Below are positions 50,951 through 59,055 of a DNA stretch of 64,000 nt, in pieces. Position 1 is the stretch's first letter; the number at the start of each line of letters is the position of its first letter. The translations under genes were made by a program, and so were the position numbers. The stretch is from positions 744,001-808,000 of the forward strand of contig NZ_BMYV01000002.1 of NCBI RefSeq assembly GCF_014652455.1, given 5' to 3'. The stretch comes from Litorimonas cladophorae. GTDB taxonomy: Bacteria; Pseudomonadota; Alphaproteobacteria; Caulobacterales; Maricaulaceae. Below the pieces are notes generated by a model that was given only the letters and a program-made list of their open reading frames with translations, did not search any database and was not told the DNA's origin.

Positions 50951-51370
50951 TCAGAGTTTACCGCCTATATAGCCATCTATAATCAGTCGAAGCTTTACCG
51001 ATAGGTTAGGGACAAGCGCGGCGTTCAAGCTCTCTTGCGTCAAGGGTTTGATTTCGGGCGGGACATTATCGGGCATAGCGCTATGTTTGGCCCACACGCC
51101 GTAATCAGGAAATTCGCGCGTTTCGATAGTTTGAGAGAAGTGACGCAAGGTCGAGCTGGCTCGAGGGTCCTTCACGAACGCCGTATAATAATTCTCATTG
51201 AGTTCGCTTGGCCCTTCAATGATATTGAGATGCTCGTTTTCCACGACGAAAAGCCGGCCTGTAAACCCCAACGTATTGCAGATCGTATCGTTCTTAACGC
51301 CGATCGCAATGTAGTCTTCAATGGGTATTTCGCCATTCAAGTGTGTTGTGAATATGATCTGTGATAACAA
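50951..51370 (-). CDS. BLUF-like domain protein lacking the key photochemical residues
   Basis: 139 residues from a TTG at 51370 (a 169-residue frame opens at 51460). With this start the pattern of short BLUF flavin proteins fits in register: IIF at 5-7, asparagine 32, LGFTGRLFVV at 34-43, IIEGP at 50-54, then FVKDPRASS and REFPDYGVW. The tyrosine and glutamine that make BLUF photochemistry are F7 and N49 here. GGGGCAGTT precedes the TTG. AT-rich DNA, no other domain. It may bind flavin without a photocycle or act as a dark signalling relative. The family call is by pattern and spacing, not by alignment. Confidence 0.6.
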   Translation of the reverse strand: MLSQIIFTTHLNGEIPIEDYIAIGVKNDTICNTLGFTGRLFVVENEHLNIIEGPSELNENYYTAFVKDPRASSTLRHFSQTIETREFPDYGVWAKHSAMPDNVPPEIKPLTQESLNAALVPNLSVKLRLIIDGYIGGKL

Positions 51371-51460
51371 AACTGCCCCAATTCTGTACGCCCACACCCT
51401 GTTTACTTCGAATATGTCCCAAGGGAACCAATAAAAGTCGAAGCCTGATCGTTTCAACAC

Positions 51461-52281
51461 CTGTCCCGTTTTTTCAAGAAGTTGTGAGGTTAGTTTTCAA
51501 GGCTTTGTAACAAATTCACAGAGAATGATCCTCGCCACAAAATGTCGTGTCATACTACCCAGGTTCTTTCGGACATGGGACAGGTGAGACGTCGCTTACT
51601 GGTTCGAAAGGCTGTGTGTGAAATAGGACTGGTTTGACAGCTTCGCCTATTATCTTACGCATTGGAGCCTGACCGCATGCGCGGCTGTGTTCGATGAGTT
51701 GAGGCCTTGGTTTCAACGAGACGGCGCAAGCGGTGGAGCGGGAGACATACTAACGAGGCCTTTGCGTAAAACGTCACAGCCGCAGGGTTATCTCTTGCGT
51801 AAAACAAAGTTTATTATCTTCGGTACTCCGTCGCGAGTGCTGACCCTGCGGGCTGTCCCGCTTTCCCCGTGTTGACGGCGGCACCTAAGTTGAAACCAAA
51901 GTTTTAACCGGGGTCGCGGCGATTTCGGCTGCGCAATGATGCAGATGGATGCAAAATGCGCCAAAACTGCCCCCGATTTGTCGAAGATGGGGGATCGGCG
52001 TCGGTATCGCAATCATCATTTGATTTTTCACTTCACGCAACAGATTAATTTTTCCATCGTCTCCTATTGGATGATGAGACAAGTTGAATTAGGCGGCCAG
52101 CATAAAACTGGGACCGCTTTTTAATGCTATTAAGTATTTGTTTTTGTTATGATTTTTTGCATATCTACATCTGCAAAATTGGCTGTACCGACTTTTAAAA
52201 ATCTGTGTTTTAAAAAGATGGCGGCGAGGGTGTGACCTCACCGCCTAACGCAAAATACGCATCAATAGAAAGGTCCTTCCA
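51461..52281. other. long gap with inverted repeats and no convincing gene
   Basis: 820 bases. It holds a ten-base inverted repeat CACCTGTCCC (51458-51467) / GGGACAGGTG (51578-51587), an eleven-base one TTGGTTTCAAC (51707-51717) / GTTGAAACCAA (51889-51899), and a direct repeat TTGCGTAAAAC near 51764 and 51798. Short frames here have no family pattern. It may be a degraded mobile piece or an RNA region; the last 150 bases are AT-rich and lead into the UrcA-family gene. Confidence 0.35.
52220..52245 (+). promoter_or_regulatory. hairpin in the 5' leader of the UrcA-family gene
   Basis: GGCGG-C-GAGG ... CCTC-A-CCGCC, a nine-pair stem with one internal mismatch, 36 bases before the ATG at 52282. 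It may protect or regulate the mRNA. Confidence 0.35.
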
Positions 52282-52689
52282 ATGCGCATCAAACGAAAAA
52301 TGAGTATCGCTCCCAGTGTCGTCGCCGTCAAGAATGCTGGCCTCGCCATCGCGTTACTGGGCGGTTTATCTGCCGTCGCTATCCCAACAGCCGCCAGCGC
52401 CAGCAGCGCGAATCTCGTCGACGCAAAGTTCACCGTTCGCTTTAAAGTTTCCCAGCTCGCAGAAGAGGGCGGTACAGAAGCCATCTATGCGAAGATCGAA
52501 AAGAAGGCCAAACGCGCCTGTATATCCGTCAAAGAAGCTTCAGAAATTCTGGGCGAAACCTTCGATGAATGCGTCGATGATGTTATGAACCAATTTGTAA
52601 TCAGCGCGAATGTGCCGGCGCTCATCACGTATCACGAAGCAAAAACGCAACCCGTTGAGGCAGAGAAATTTGCATCAAATTTGAATTAG
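52282..52689 (+). CDS. UrcA family secreted protein
   Basis: 135 residues. A signal peptide (IALLGGLSAVAIPTAASASS) precedes ANLVDAKFTVRFKVSQLAEE, IYAKIEKKAKRAC and DECVDDVMNQFV, the strand/helix and two-cysteine plan of the UrcA family, small exported proteins of alphaproteobacteria of unknown role. The C-terminal 25 residues are family-untypical. A hairpin follows the stop. Confidence 0.75.
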   Translation: MRIKRKMSIAPSVVAVKNAGLAIALLGGLSAVAIPTAASASSANLVDAKFTVRFKVSQLAEEGGTEAIYAKIEKKAKRACISVKEASEILGETFDECVDDVMNQFVISANVPALITYHEAKTQPVEAEKFASNLN

Positions 52690-52730
52690 ATTGAGAAGCC
52701 AAAACCTAATGGCGAACGGAGTAAACGAAC

Positions 52731-52762
52731 CGAGCTGATTTCCTGAAGTCGAAATCAGCTCG
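52731..52762 (+). terminator. hairpin after the UrcA-family gene
   Basis: Perfect twelve-base stem CGAGCTGATTTC / GAAATCAGCTCG with an eight-base loop, but only TGTTCTCT behind it, so it is a weak Rho-independent terminator or an mRNA stabiliser. Confidence 0.6.
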
Positions 52763-52856
52763 TGTTCTCTCCTGCATAGATCTCCATCAAGGGCGCATGG
52801 GCGCTTGGTCGATATTGAACACTGACATATCGAATGTCTCCGACTAGACCAGTGTC

Positions 52857-54329
52857 ATGACGGAACATTTTGATACCTTAATTGTTGGCGCGGGTTTATC
52901 TGGAATCGGCGCAGCCGTGCATCATCGTCGCGATTGTCCTAACCGCAGTTTCGTCATCCTCGAAGCCCGCGAACGTATGGGCGGAACCTGGGATTTATTC
53001 CGCTACCCTGGCATCCGCTCTGACTCGGACATGCACACGCTAGGGTACGACTTCAAACCCTGGACGGACGGCAAAGCCATTGCCGACGGGCCGTCTATTT
53101 TGAGATATATCAAAGAGACGGCCGCCGAATATGGGATTGAAGATCACATTCGGTATAATGCCAAGGTCAAATCTATCGATTGGAATTCCGACGCGGCACA
53201 TTGGGTTGTCACTCATGCCGACGCATCTGGCGCAACGACAACGCTGACTGCGAATTTCATCATCTCGGCGGCGGGCTATTACAGGTATGAAGAAGGCTAC
53301 AACCCGCATTTTGAAGGCCGCGAAGATTTCAAGGGCGACATCATCCACCCGCAGCATTGGCCAGAAGATTACGACACGTCGGGCATAAAAATTGTCGTGA
53401 TTGGATCGGGTGCGACCGCCGTGACCCTCATCCCCTCGCTGGCGCCCACCGCAGTGCATGTGACCATGCTCCAAAGGAGTCCGACTTGGATTGCCTCACG
53501 TCCAGATACCGATTGGGTTGCTAATTTTCTCCGGAAAATTCTGCCAGAGAAGACTGCCTATAAAATTTCGCGGGCCAAAAACATCGCCTATTCGCGCTAC
53601 GTCTATAATATGGCGCAAAGAAAACCAAAGAAGACGGGCGACTATTTATTGAAACAAATTCGAAAAGAATTGGGTGAGGATTTTGACGTCGAAACCCATT
53701 TCACACCCAGCTATAATCCCTGGGATCAGCGGCTTTGTCTTGTCCCAAATTCTGATTTGTTCAAAGCGATGAAAGCGGGCCAAGCTAGCGTTGTCACAGA
53801 CCATATTGAGCGATTTGTTCCTGAGGGTATTTTGCTCAAATCGGGAAAAATTTTAGAAGCCGATCTGATTGTGACCGCGACAGGGTTGAACGTTGTCGCT
53901 GCGGGTGAGACTGAAATCGCGATTGATGGTGTCGTACAAACTATTGGCGATAAATTTGGTTATCACGGTCTCATGTTTTCGGATATTCCCAATATGGTTT
54001 CGATTTTTGGTTACACTAACGCCAGTTGGACTTTGCGGGCAGATTTAATCTCTCGCTTTAGCTGTCGTTTGATGAACTACTTGGACGCTAATGGACTGGA
54101 CACGGTGACGCCGCACGCCCCGGATGACTTAATCCCGCGTCAGTGGGTCGATTTTTCGGCGGGTTATATCACGCGTGTTGCGGATAAATTGCCAAAACAA
54201 GGGGATCGTGATCCATGGCAAAATCGTCAGGACTATAAGTTCGACAAAGAGGTGCTGATGAAATCAGCTCTGGAAGGTGATGGCTTAATATTCTCATCTT
54301 CGACCGCCATGCTGGAGGCAGCGGAATGA
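52857..54329 (+). CDS. FAD/NADPH monooxygenase of the Baeyer-Villiger type
   Basis: 490 residues. FAD motif VGAGLSGIGAAVH (about 8-20), the Baeyer-Villiger fingerprint FKGDIIHPQHWP (F-x-G-x-x-x-H-x-x-x-W) near 158, and a second Rossmann motif VIGSGATAVTL for NADPH. Such enzymes insert oxygen beside a ketone or oxidise S or N atoms. The ATG at 52857 follows GTGTC with no strong SD. The stop overlaps the following SDR start by four bases, an arrangement that suggests alcohol/ketone to ester conversion by the pair. Confidence 0.92.
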   Translation: MTEHFDTLIVGAGLSGIGAAVHHRRDCPNRSFVILEARERMGGTWDLFRYPGIRSDSDMHTLGYDFKPWTDGKAIADGPSILRYIKETAAEYGIEDHIRYNAKVKSIDWNSDAAHWVVTHADASGATTTLTANFIISAAGYYRYEEGYNPHFEGREDFKGDIIHPQHWPEDYDTSGIKIVVIGSGATAVTLIPSLAPTAVHVTMLQRSPTWIASRPDTDWVANFLRKILPEKTAYKISRAKNIAYSRYVYNMAQRKPKKTGDYLLKQIRKELGEDFDVETHFTPSYNPWDQRLCLVPNSDLFKAMKAGQASVVTDHIERFVPEGILLKSGKILEADLIVTATGLNVVAAGETEIAIDGVVQTIGDKFGYHGLMFSDIPNMVSIFGYTNASWTLRADLISRFSCRLMNYLDANGLDTVTPHAPDDLIPRQWVDFSAGYITRVADKLPKQGDRDPWQNRQDYKFDKEVLMKSALEGDGLIFSSSTAMLEAAE

Positions 54330-55150
54330 GTGTTTTCAAAGACAAGGTCTGCGTCATCACAGGGGCTGGCTCTGGAATGGGGCGGGAGCTCGCTCGCCAA
54401 TTGGCCGCACAAGGCGCAGTCCTCGCTCTGTCAGACATAGATGCCGATGGGTTGGGTATGACGCGTGAAATGGTCAGCGCGGGAAATCGCATTTTGGTCG
54501 ACGTCATGGACGTGTCGGATAAACAAGCCGTCATCGACTACCCAGCTAAAGTCGAAGCCGCGCTCGGACCCGCAGATTATGTCTTTAATAACGCAGGCAT
54601 GACCCGCGTTGGCGACGTTATGAATACGCCGCTCGAAAGTATGGAGCAGGTTATAGATGTGAACTTTTGGGGCGTTGTACGGATGACGAAAGTCTTCCTA
54701 CCGCAGCTCGTTCAAACCAAAGGCGTCGTCACGAATATCTCCTCACTATTCGGCCTGATCGCCTATCGCGGCCAAGCCCATTATTGTGCGTCAAAGTTTG
54801 CGGTCCGCGGATTCACCGAAACGCTTGCCTTGGAAATGGAAGAGGCTGGAACAGGTGTCGGCGTGTGTTGCGTTCACCCTGGAGGCGTCAAGACCAATGT
54901 TGCGCGCAATGCCGAAGTTGATTTCTTGCCTGAGGGCGTGTCCCGCGACGCGCTGGATGAGGATTTCGACGAGTTGGCGATCACGTCTGTCGAAGATGCG
55001 GTTAAGACAATCTTGGACGGGACAGCCCGACGCAAAAAGCGGATTTTAATTGGCAAAGACGCGAAGGTCGCGAGCTTTCTACAAAGGCTAATGCCTGTGC
55101 GGTATCAACGGATCTTAGCGAAATATACGAAAGACCGCGCCCAAATTTAA
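54326..55150 (+). CDS. short-chain dehydrogenase/reductase
   Basis: 274 residues with complete motifs: ITGAGSGMGRELARQLA for NAD(P), NNAG in VFNNAGMTRVG, and catalytic YCASKFA with serine in NISSLFGL. It should oxidise an alcohol to the ketone that its partner monooxygenase uses, or the reverse. ATGA overlap with the monooxygenase. Confidence 0.93.
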   Translation: MSVFKDKVCVITGAGSGMGRELARQLAAQGAVLALSDIDADGLGMTREMVSAGNRILVDVMDVSDKQAVIDYPAKVEAALGPADYVFNNAGMTRVGDVMNTPLESMEQVIDVNFWGVVRMTKVFLPQLVQTKGVVTNISSLFGLIAYRGQAHYCASKFAVRGFTETLALEMEEAGTGVGVCCVHPGGVKTNVARNAEVDFLPEGVSRDALDEDFDELAITSVEDAVKTILDGTARRKKRILIGKDAKVASFLQRLMPVRYQRILAKYTKDRAQI

Positions 55151-55172
55151 GGGGTAACGCTCGCAGAATTAT

Positions 55173-55622
55173 TTAATTCAGCCGATGCGCATCATGTGGG
55201 CTGTCCAGAAGGAATGTCGGAACGACAATATCAAAGCTGGCGCCTTCGGTGTTTTGAACCGTGTAAGAACCGCGCATCATACCAGAAGGGGCGGTTAAAG
55301 GTGCGCCCGACGTATAGCGGAAGGTTTCTCCAGAACGTACCACAGGTGTTTCGCCAACGACGCCTGCGCCGCGAACTTCTTGTACCTGACCGCGACTATC
55401 TGCGATTTGCCAAAACCGCTCCATGACAGTTAGATCATGCTCACTTTGATTGACGATTTCGACCGTGTAGGCCCAAATAAAACGAGAGTCTGATGGGTTG
55501 GATTGCTCAGCTAAAAATTCCGGCGCAACGCGGACAACCACATTTTCAGTGCGTTGCTCATATTGGGCTGTGGGTAAATCAGACGACAATTCACATTCCC
55601 CCTCGGTTACTCTCTCGCGCAC
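55173..55622 (-). CDS. apaG: ApaG domain protein
   Basis: 149 residues. VRVAPEFLAEQSNPSDSRFIWAY, IVNQSEHDLTVMERFWQI and GVVGETPVVRSGETFRYTSG are the ApaG core, an Ig-like beta fold linked to Mg/Co resistance in enteric bacteria with unclear chemistry. Starts with a GTG at 55622; about 20 residues before the core are variable. Divergent from dcd. Confidence 0.94.
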   Translation of the reverse strand: MRERVTEGECELSSDLPTAQYEQRTENVVVRVAPEFLAEQSNPSDSRFIWAYTVEIVNQSEHDLTVMERFWQIADSRGQVQEVRGAGVVGETPVVRSGETFRYTSGAPLTAPSGMMRGSYTVQNTEGASFDIVVPTFLLDSPHDAHRLN

Positions 55623-55818
55623 GCCCCACTCCGTTTTGCGACCTACGAGTTTGGCGAAACTGCCTCATTCGTGTCTCTCTCGGTTTTGACCCTGACGAAG
55701 GATTGTCGCACCTGCAAGGGTCTTCCTCAGTCGAATGAACCGAAAAATGCAGCAAAAGCATGTACATATTTATGAAGGGACCCGTTGCGCCCTGCGCTTG
55801 GGGTGATAGCTTAGCCCC

Positions 55819-56841
55819 ATGAAACACGGGATTTTGCCACGTCAGAACATTGAGCAGCTTGTTGCGAAGGGCCATATTTTAGGCCTTCAGGACGATGCAG
55901 ATCACCCGCCATCCCTACAGCCGGCAAGCCTTGATCTCTGCCTCGGTGATACGGCGCTGCGCTTACGGGCCAGCTTTTTGCCCGGAGGCGGCGTAAGCGT
56001 TGAGAGTGCGGTCGAAAACATCGTCATGCACCGCGTGGATTTAAAAGGTGGGGCTGTTTTAGAAACAGGCTGCGTCTATCTTATCCCGCTACGTGAGAGC
56101 TTGAATTTGCCGACTGATATTGTCGGTTTGGCCAACCCAAAGAGCTCCACAGGACGGCTTGATGTTTTCACCCGTGTAATTTGCGATGGCGGTGAACAGT
56201 TTGACACCATTCCAGCTGGATATAAGGGCCCGCTCTACATGGAAGTCGCGCCGCGAACTTTCCCGATTCTTGTGCGGCCAGGCGATCGTTTGGGTCAAAT
56301 GCGGTTTCGTCATGGTCCACACAATAACTTGCGCACTCAACATGTGAGTATTGATCTAAAGGGTGACGGGACAGGTTCCCCCATCGGATATCGCGCCAAG
56401 CGGCATTCGGGGCTTGTTGATATTCGCGGCCTCAAAGCCCATCAAGCGTCTGAGTTTTGGGAGCCGCTTACCGCGCCAAATGGAACGCTCGTCTTGGACC
56501 CAGAGGAATTTTACATCTTGGCGAGTCGCGAAGCCGTCGAAATTCCTGTCGGTGAGGCAGCTGAAATGGCGCCTATCGCACCGGAGATTGGGGAGTTTAG
56601 AGCTCATTATGCGGGGTTCTTCGATCCAGGTTTTGGCGTTTCTGAAGCGGGCGGCGAGGGCAGTCGCGCCGTTCTAGAAGTGCGGGGCCGCGATGTCCCG
56701 TTTTTATTGCGTCACGGCCAAGCTGTCGCGAAGCTTGTTTTTGAACCTATGGCTGAGAGGCCTGATCAGCTGTATGGCGCCCAGGGCAGTCACTATCAGA
56801 GCCAAGGCTTACGGCTTTCCAAACACTTCACATCCGATTAG
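55819..56841 (+). CDS. dcd: two-domain 2'-deoxycytidine 5'-triphosphate deaminase
   Basis: 340 residues, the long form of dCTP deaminase typical of alphaproteobacteria. ILPRQNIEQLVAKGHI and LQPASLDLCLGDTALRL start the first domain; ANPKSSTGRLDVFTRVICDG contains the catalytic region, and ARAHYAGFFDPGFG-type RAHYAGFFDPGFGV the second copy. It makes dUTP for thymidylate synthesis. Stands alone, divergent from apaG with about 196 bases between. Confidence 0.95.
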   Translation: MKHGILPRQNIEQLVAKGHILGLQDDADHPPSLQPASLDLCLGDTALRLRASFLPGGGVSVESAVENIVMHRVDLKGGAVLETGCVYLIPLRESLNLPTDIVGLANPKSSTGRLDVFTRVICDGGEQFDTIPAGYKGPLYMEVAPRTFPILVRPGDRLGQMRFRHGPHNNLRTQHVSIDLKGDGTGSPIGYRAKRHSGLVDIRGLKAHQASEFWEPLTAPNGTLVLDPEEFYILASREAVEIPVGEAAEMAPIAPEIGEFRAHYAGFFDPGFGVSEAGGEGSRAVLEVRGRDVPFLLRHGQAVAKLVFEPMAERPDQLYGAQGSHYQSQGLRLSKHFTSD

Positions 56842-56986
56842 GCGCCTTTAATCTTGATAAAGATACGGTCGAATGGCCGTTTTGATCGAACCTAATTCAC
56901 TAAAATATATGCAAAATAGCAGTCATCGACTTGCAACCTTACCGATTTTCCTCACTACTCAAGGAAAGTATTTTTAAGGTAGTGTT

Positions 56987-58981
56987 ATGAAAATTGGCGG
57001 ATTGGCTGGATCACTTTTATTGAGTTTGTCGTGTGTTGTGACAGCGGGCTTTGCCTCTGCCGCGCATGCCGCGCCGCCCGCAAAGGCTTTTGGCGAATTA
57101 CCCGTTGCCTTTGATGCAGACATTTCCCCTGATGGCAAACGACTAGCAATCATTCTAAACTTGAATGGCAAATATTTCGTCGCGACGCGAGATACAGGAT
57201 CGGGCTCTGTTGCGCTTGAGGGGATATCTCTCGGGCAGAACGCGAAGCCAAGATATGTGAAGTGGGTGAATAATGAGCGATACTTTGTCTCCTTCTTAAA
57301 GGCCGAGGAAATTGACGGCGTTCCATTTTCGATGGGCTATATTTACACGCATGACGTCGAGAAAGAGAAAGGTAAGATTCTCGTAAATCCGAGGCGCTAT
57401 TTTAATCAATTTAACAACGTGATTGTAAATTGGTTGGAGAATGACCCTGAAAACGTTTTGATGTCTTATCCGAAGCCTTCATCTGGCCGTGCTGGTGGGA
57501 CCAATATTAAGCGCGATGAAGGCCAGTGGCCTGGAATTTATAAAGTCAATGTTTCGTCTGGCAAAGACAAGCTGATTCAGGATGATCGACCTGATGTCGA
57601 TTATTGGATGACAGACCCCAGCGGAGAGCCCCGAATCGGGCAAGGGCAAGACGAGGGCGGAAACGCGAACCTAATCGCCATTAACCCCACGACTGGAAAA
57701 TGGGAAAAGGCTGATAGCTTTCCAGGATTGGAAGGTGACACGCCAATTTACACAGTCCTAAAAGGTGGGAAAGAAATTGTTATCGGTGATTATAATGGTC
57801 GCGATACGCGCGGACTTTACATTTATGACTTAGAGCAAAAACGCCGTACCCGAACCGTTTTCCACAATGAAGAGTTTGACGCGTCAGGCGTCGTTATTTC
57901 GAAGGACGGTGGCACCGTTATTGGTGCGAAATATGTTGCCGAGGAGGAAGAAACAGAACTTCTAGGCGCTTATGACACGTTGCTGACCGAAATGCGGGCG
58001 AAATATCCTGGGTTTTCTGTGCGGTTCATCGATCAGACAGATGATGGCCAAACCATTATCTTCCACCTTAGCGCGCCTTATGAGCCCGGCGGATTATTCA
58101 CCTACACCAGGGGGCAGGGTGAACCTCAAATGATTGAGCGTATCTACCGAGGTCTGACGTCAAATGATATGGGCGACGTTGTCTCCGTGAAATATACTGC
58201 ACGTGATGGCCAAAAAATTCCTGCCTTCGTGACTCTGCCGCCGACGATTACCAGCTCGGCGCAACTGAAGAATATTCCGTTTATCGTCTTACCACATGGT
58301 GGACCATATGGTCGTGACGAGAAACGGTTTGATTACTTCGCACAATTTTTCGCGTCTCGCGGCTATGGCGTGATGCAGATGAACTTCCGTGGATCGGCAG
58401 GATATGGTAAATCATTCAAAGAAGCGGGTCGAAATAATTGGGTCGTGATGCAAGAGGACGTCGAAGATGCGACGCGTTATCTCTTGAGTAAAGGCTATGC
58501 CGATCCTGACCGGACCTGCATCGCCGGCTGGTCTTACGGTGGATACGCTGCGCTTATGGGGGCCGCGAAAGACAATGACGGGCTCTATGACTGCGTCATC
58601 GCGATGGCTGCATTGACCGATATTGATGAAGCTAAAAAAGATATGAAGGATTATAAGGGTGGCCGCGCGGCCGCGAAAACCTTCTTTGGTGACTCATTGG
58701 CGGATCGAGAGGTTGCCAAAGCGAACTCTCCGGTCAATGTCGCAGACCAAATCAAAGTTCCCGTCTTCCTAGCGCACGGTGATCAAGATCAAAATGTGCG
58801 CTTTGATCAATTCACGAAAATGCGAAGATCCTTGCAGCGAGCAGGCGTCGACGGGACATATCTCGCCTTTGAAGATGAAGATCACTATCTTTCGAACCAA
58901 GCCAATCGCGAAGCTTTTTTTGAAGGGATGGAAGCGTTCTTGCTGAAAGTGAATGGCCCATCGGAATATATGAAGAAGTAG
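56987..58981 (+). CDS. secreted S9 family prolyl oligopeptidase-type peptidase
   Basis: 664 residues. A signal peptide (VVTAGFASAAHAAPPAKAFG) precedes a beta-propeller of about 400 residues and an alpha/beta hydrolase domain: GWSYGGYAALMGAA (serine near 515), HGDQDQNV (aspartate near 600), EDEDHYLS (histidine near 632). It should hydrolyse acylated or proline-containing peptides in the periplasm. A close paralogue follows 75 bases later, and both end in VNGPSEYMKK or VNGPSEYIKK, so they are a tandem duplication. Confidence 0.94.
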   Translation: MKIGGLAGSLLLSLSCVVTAGFASAAHAAPPAKAFGELPVAFDADISPDGKRLAIILNLNGKYFVATRDTGSGSVALEGISLGQNAKPRYVKWVNNERYFVSFLKAEEIDGVPFSMGYIYTHDVEKEKGKILVNPRRYFNQFNNVIVNWLENDPENVLMSYPKPSSGRAGGTNIKRDEGQWPGIYKVNVSSGKDKLIQDDRPDVDYWMTDPSGEPRIGQGQDEGGNANLIAINPTTGKWEKADSFPGLEGDTPIYTVLKGGKEIVIGDYNGRDTRGLYIYDLEQKRRTRTVFHNEEFDASGVVISKDGGTVIGAKYVAEEEETELLGAYDTLLTEMRAKYPGFSVRFIDQTDDGQTIIFHLSAPYEPGGLFTYTRGQGEPQMIERIYRGLTSNDMGDVVSVKYTARDGQKIPAFVTLPPTITSSAQLKNIPFIVLPHGGPYGRDEKRFDYFAQFFASRGYGVMQMNFRGSAGYGKSFKEAGRNNWVVMQEDVEDATRYLLSKGYADPDRTCIAGWSYGGYAALMGAAKDNDGLYDCVIAMAALTDIDEAKKDMKDYKGGRAAAKTFFGDSLADREVAKANSPVNVADQIKVPVFLAHGDQDQNVRFDQFTKMRRSLQRAGVDGTYLAFEDEDHYLSNQANREAFFEGMEAFLLKVNGPSEYMKK

Positions 58982-59055
58982 GCATCTCCGATTGCTCAGT
59001 CAGTCGGGTTAGGTTCGGATTGAGCCGCATCAAATAAGGGAATTGAGATTTGAAT

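Noticed and set aside
51687-51875. 62-codon plus-strand frame in the long gap
   Set aside because: No ribosome site, no family pattern and no codon bias like neighbours; could only be a remnant.
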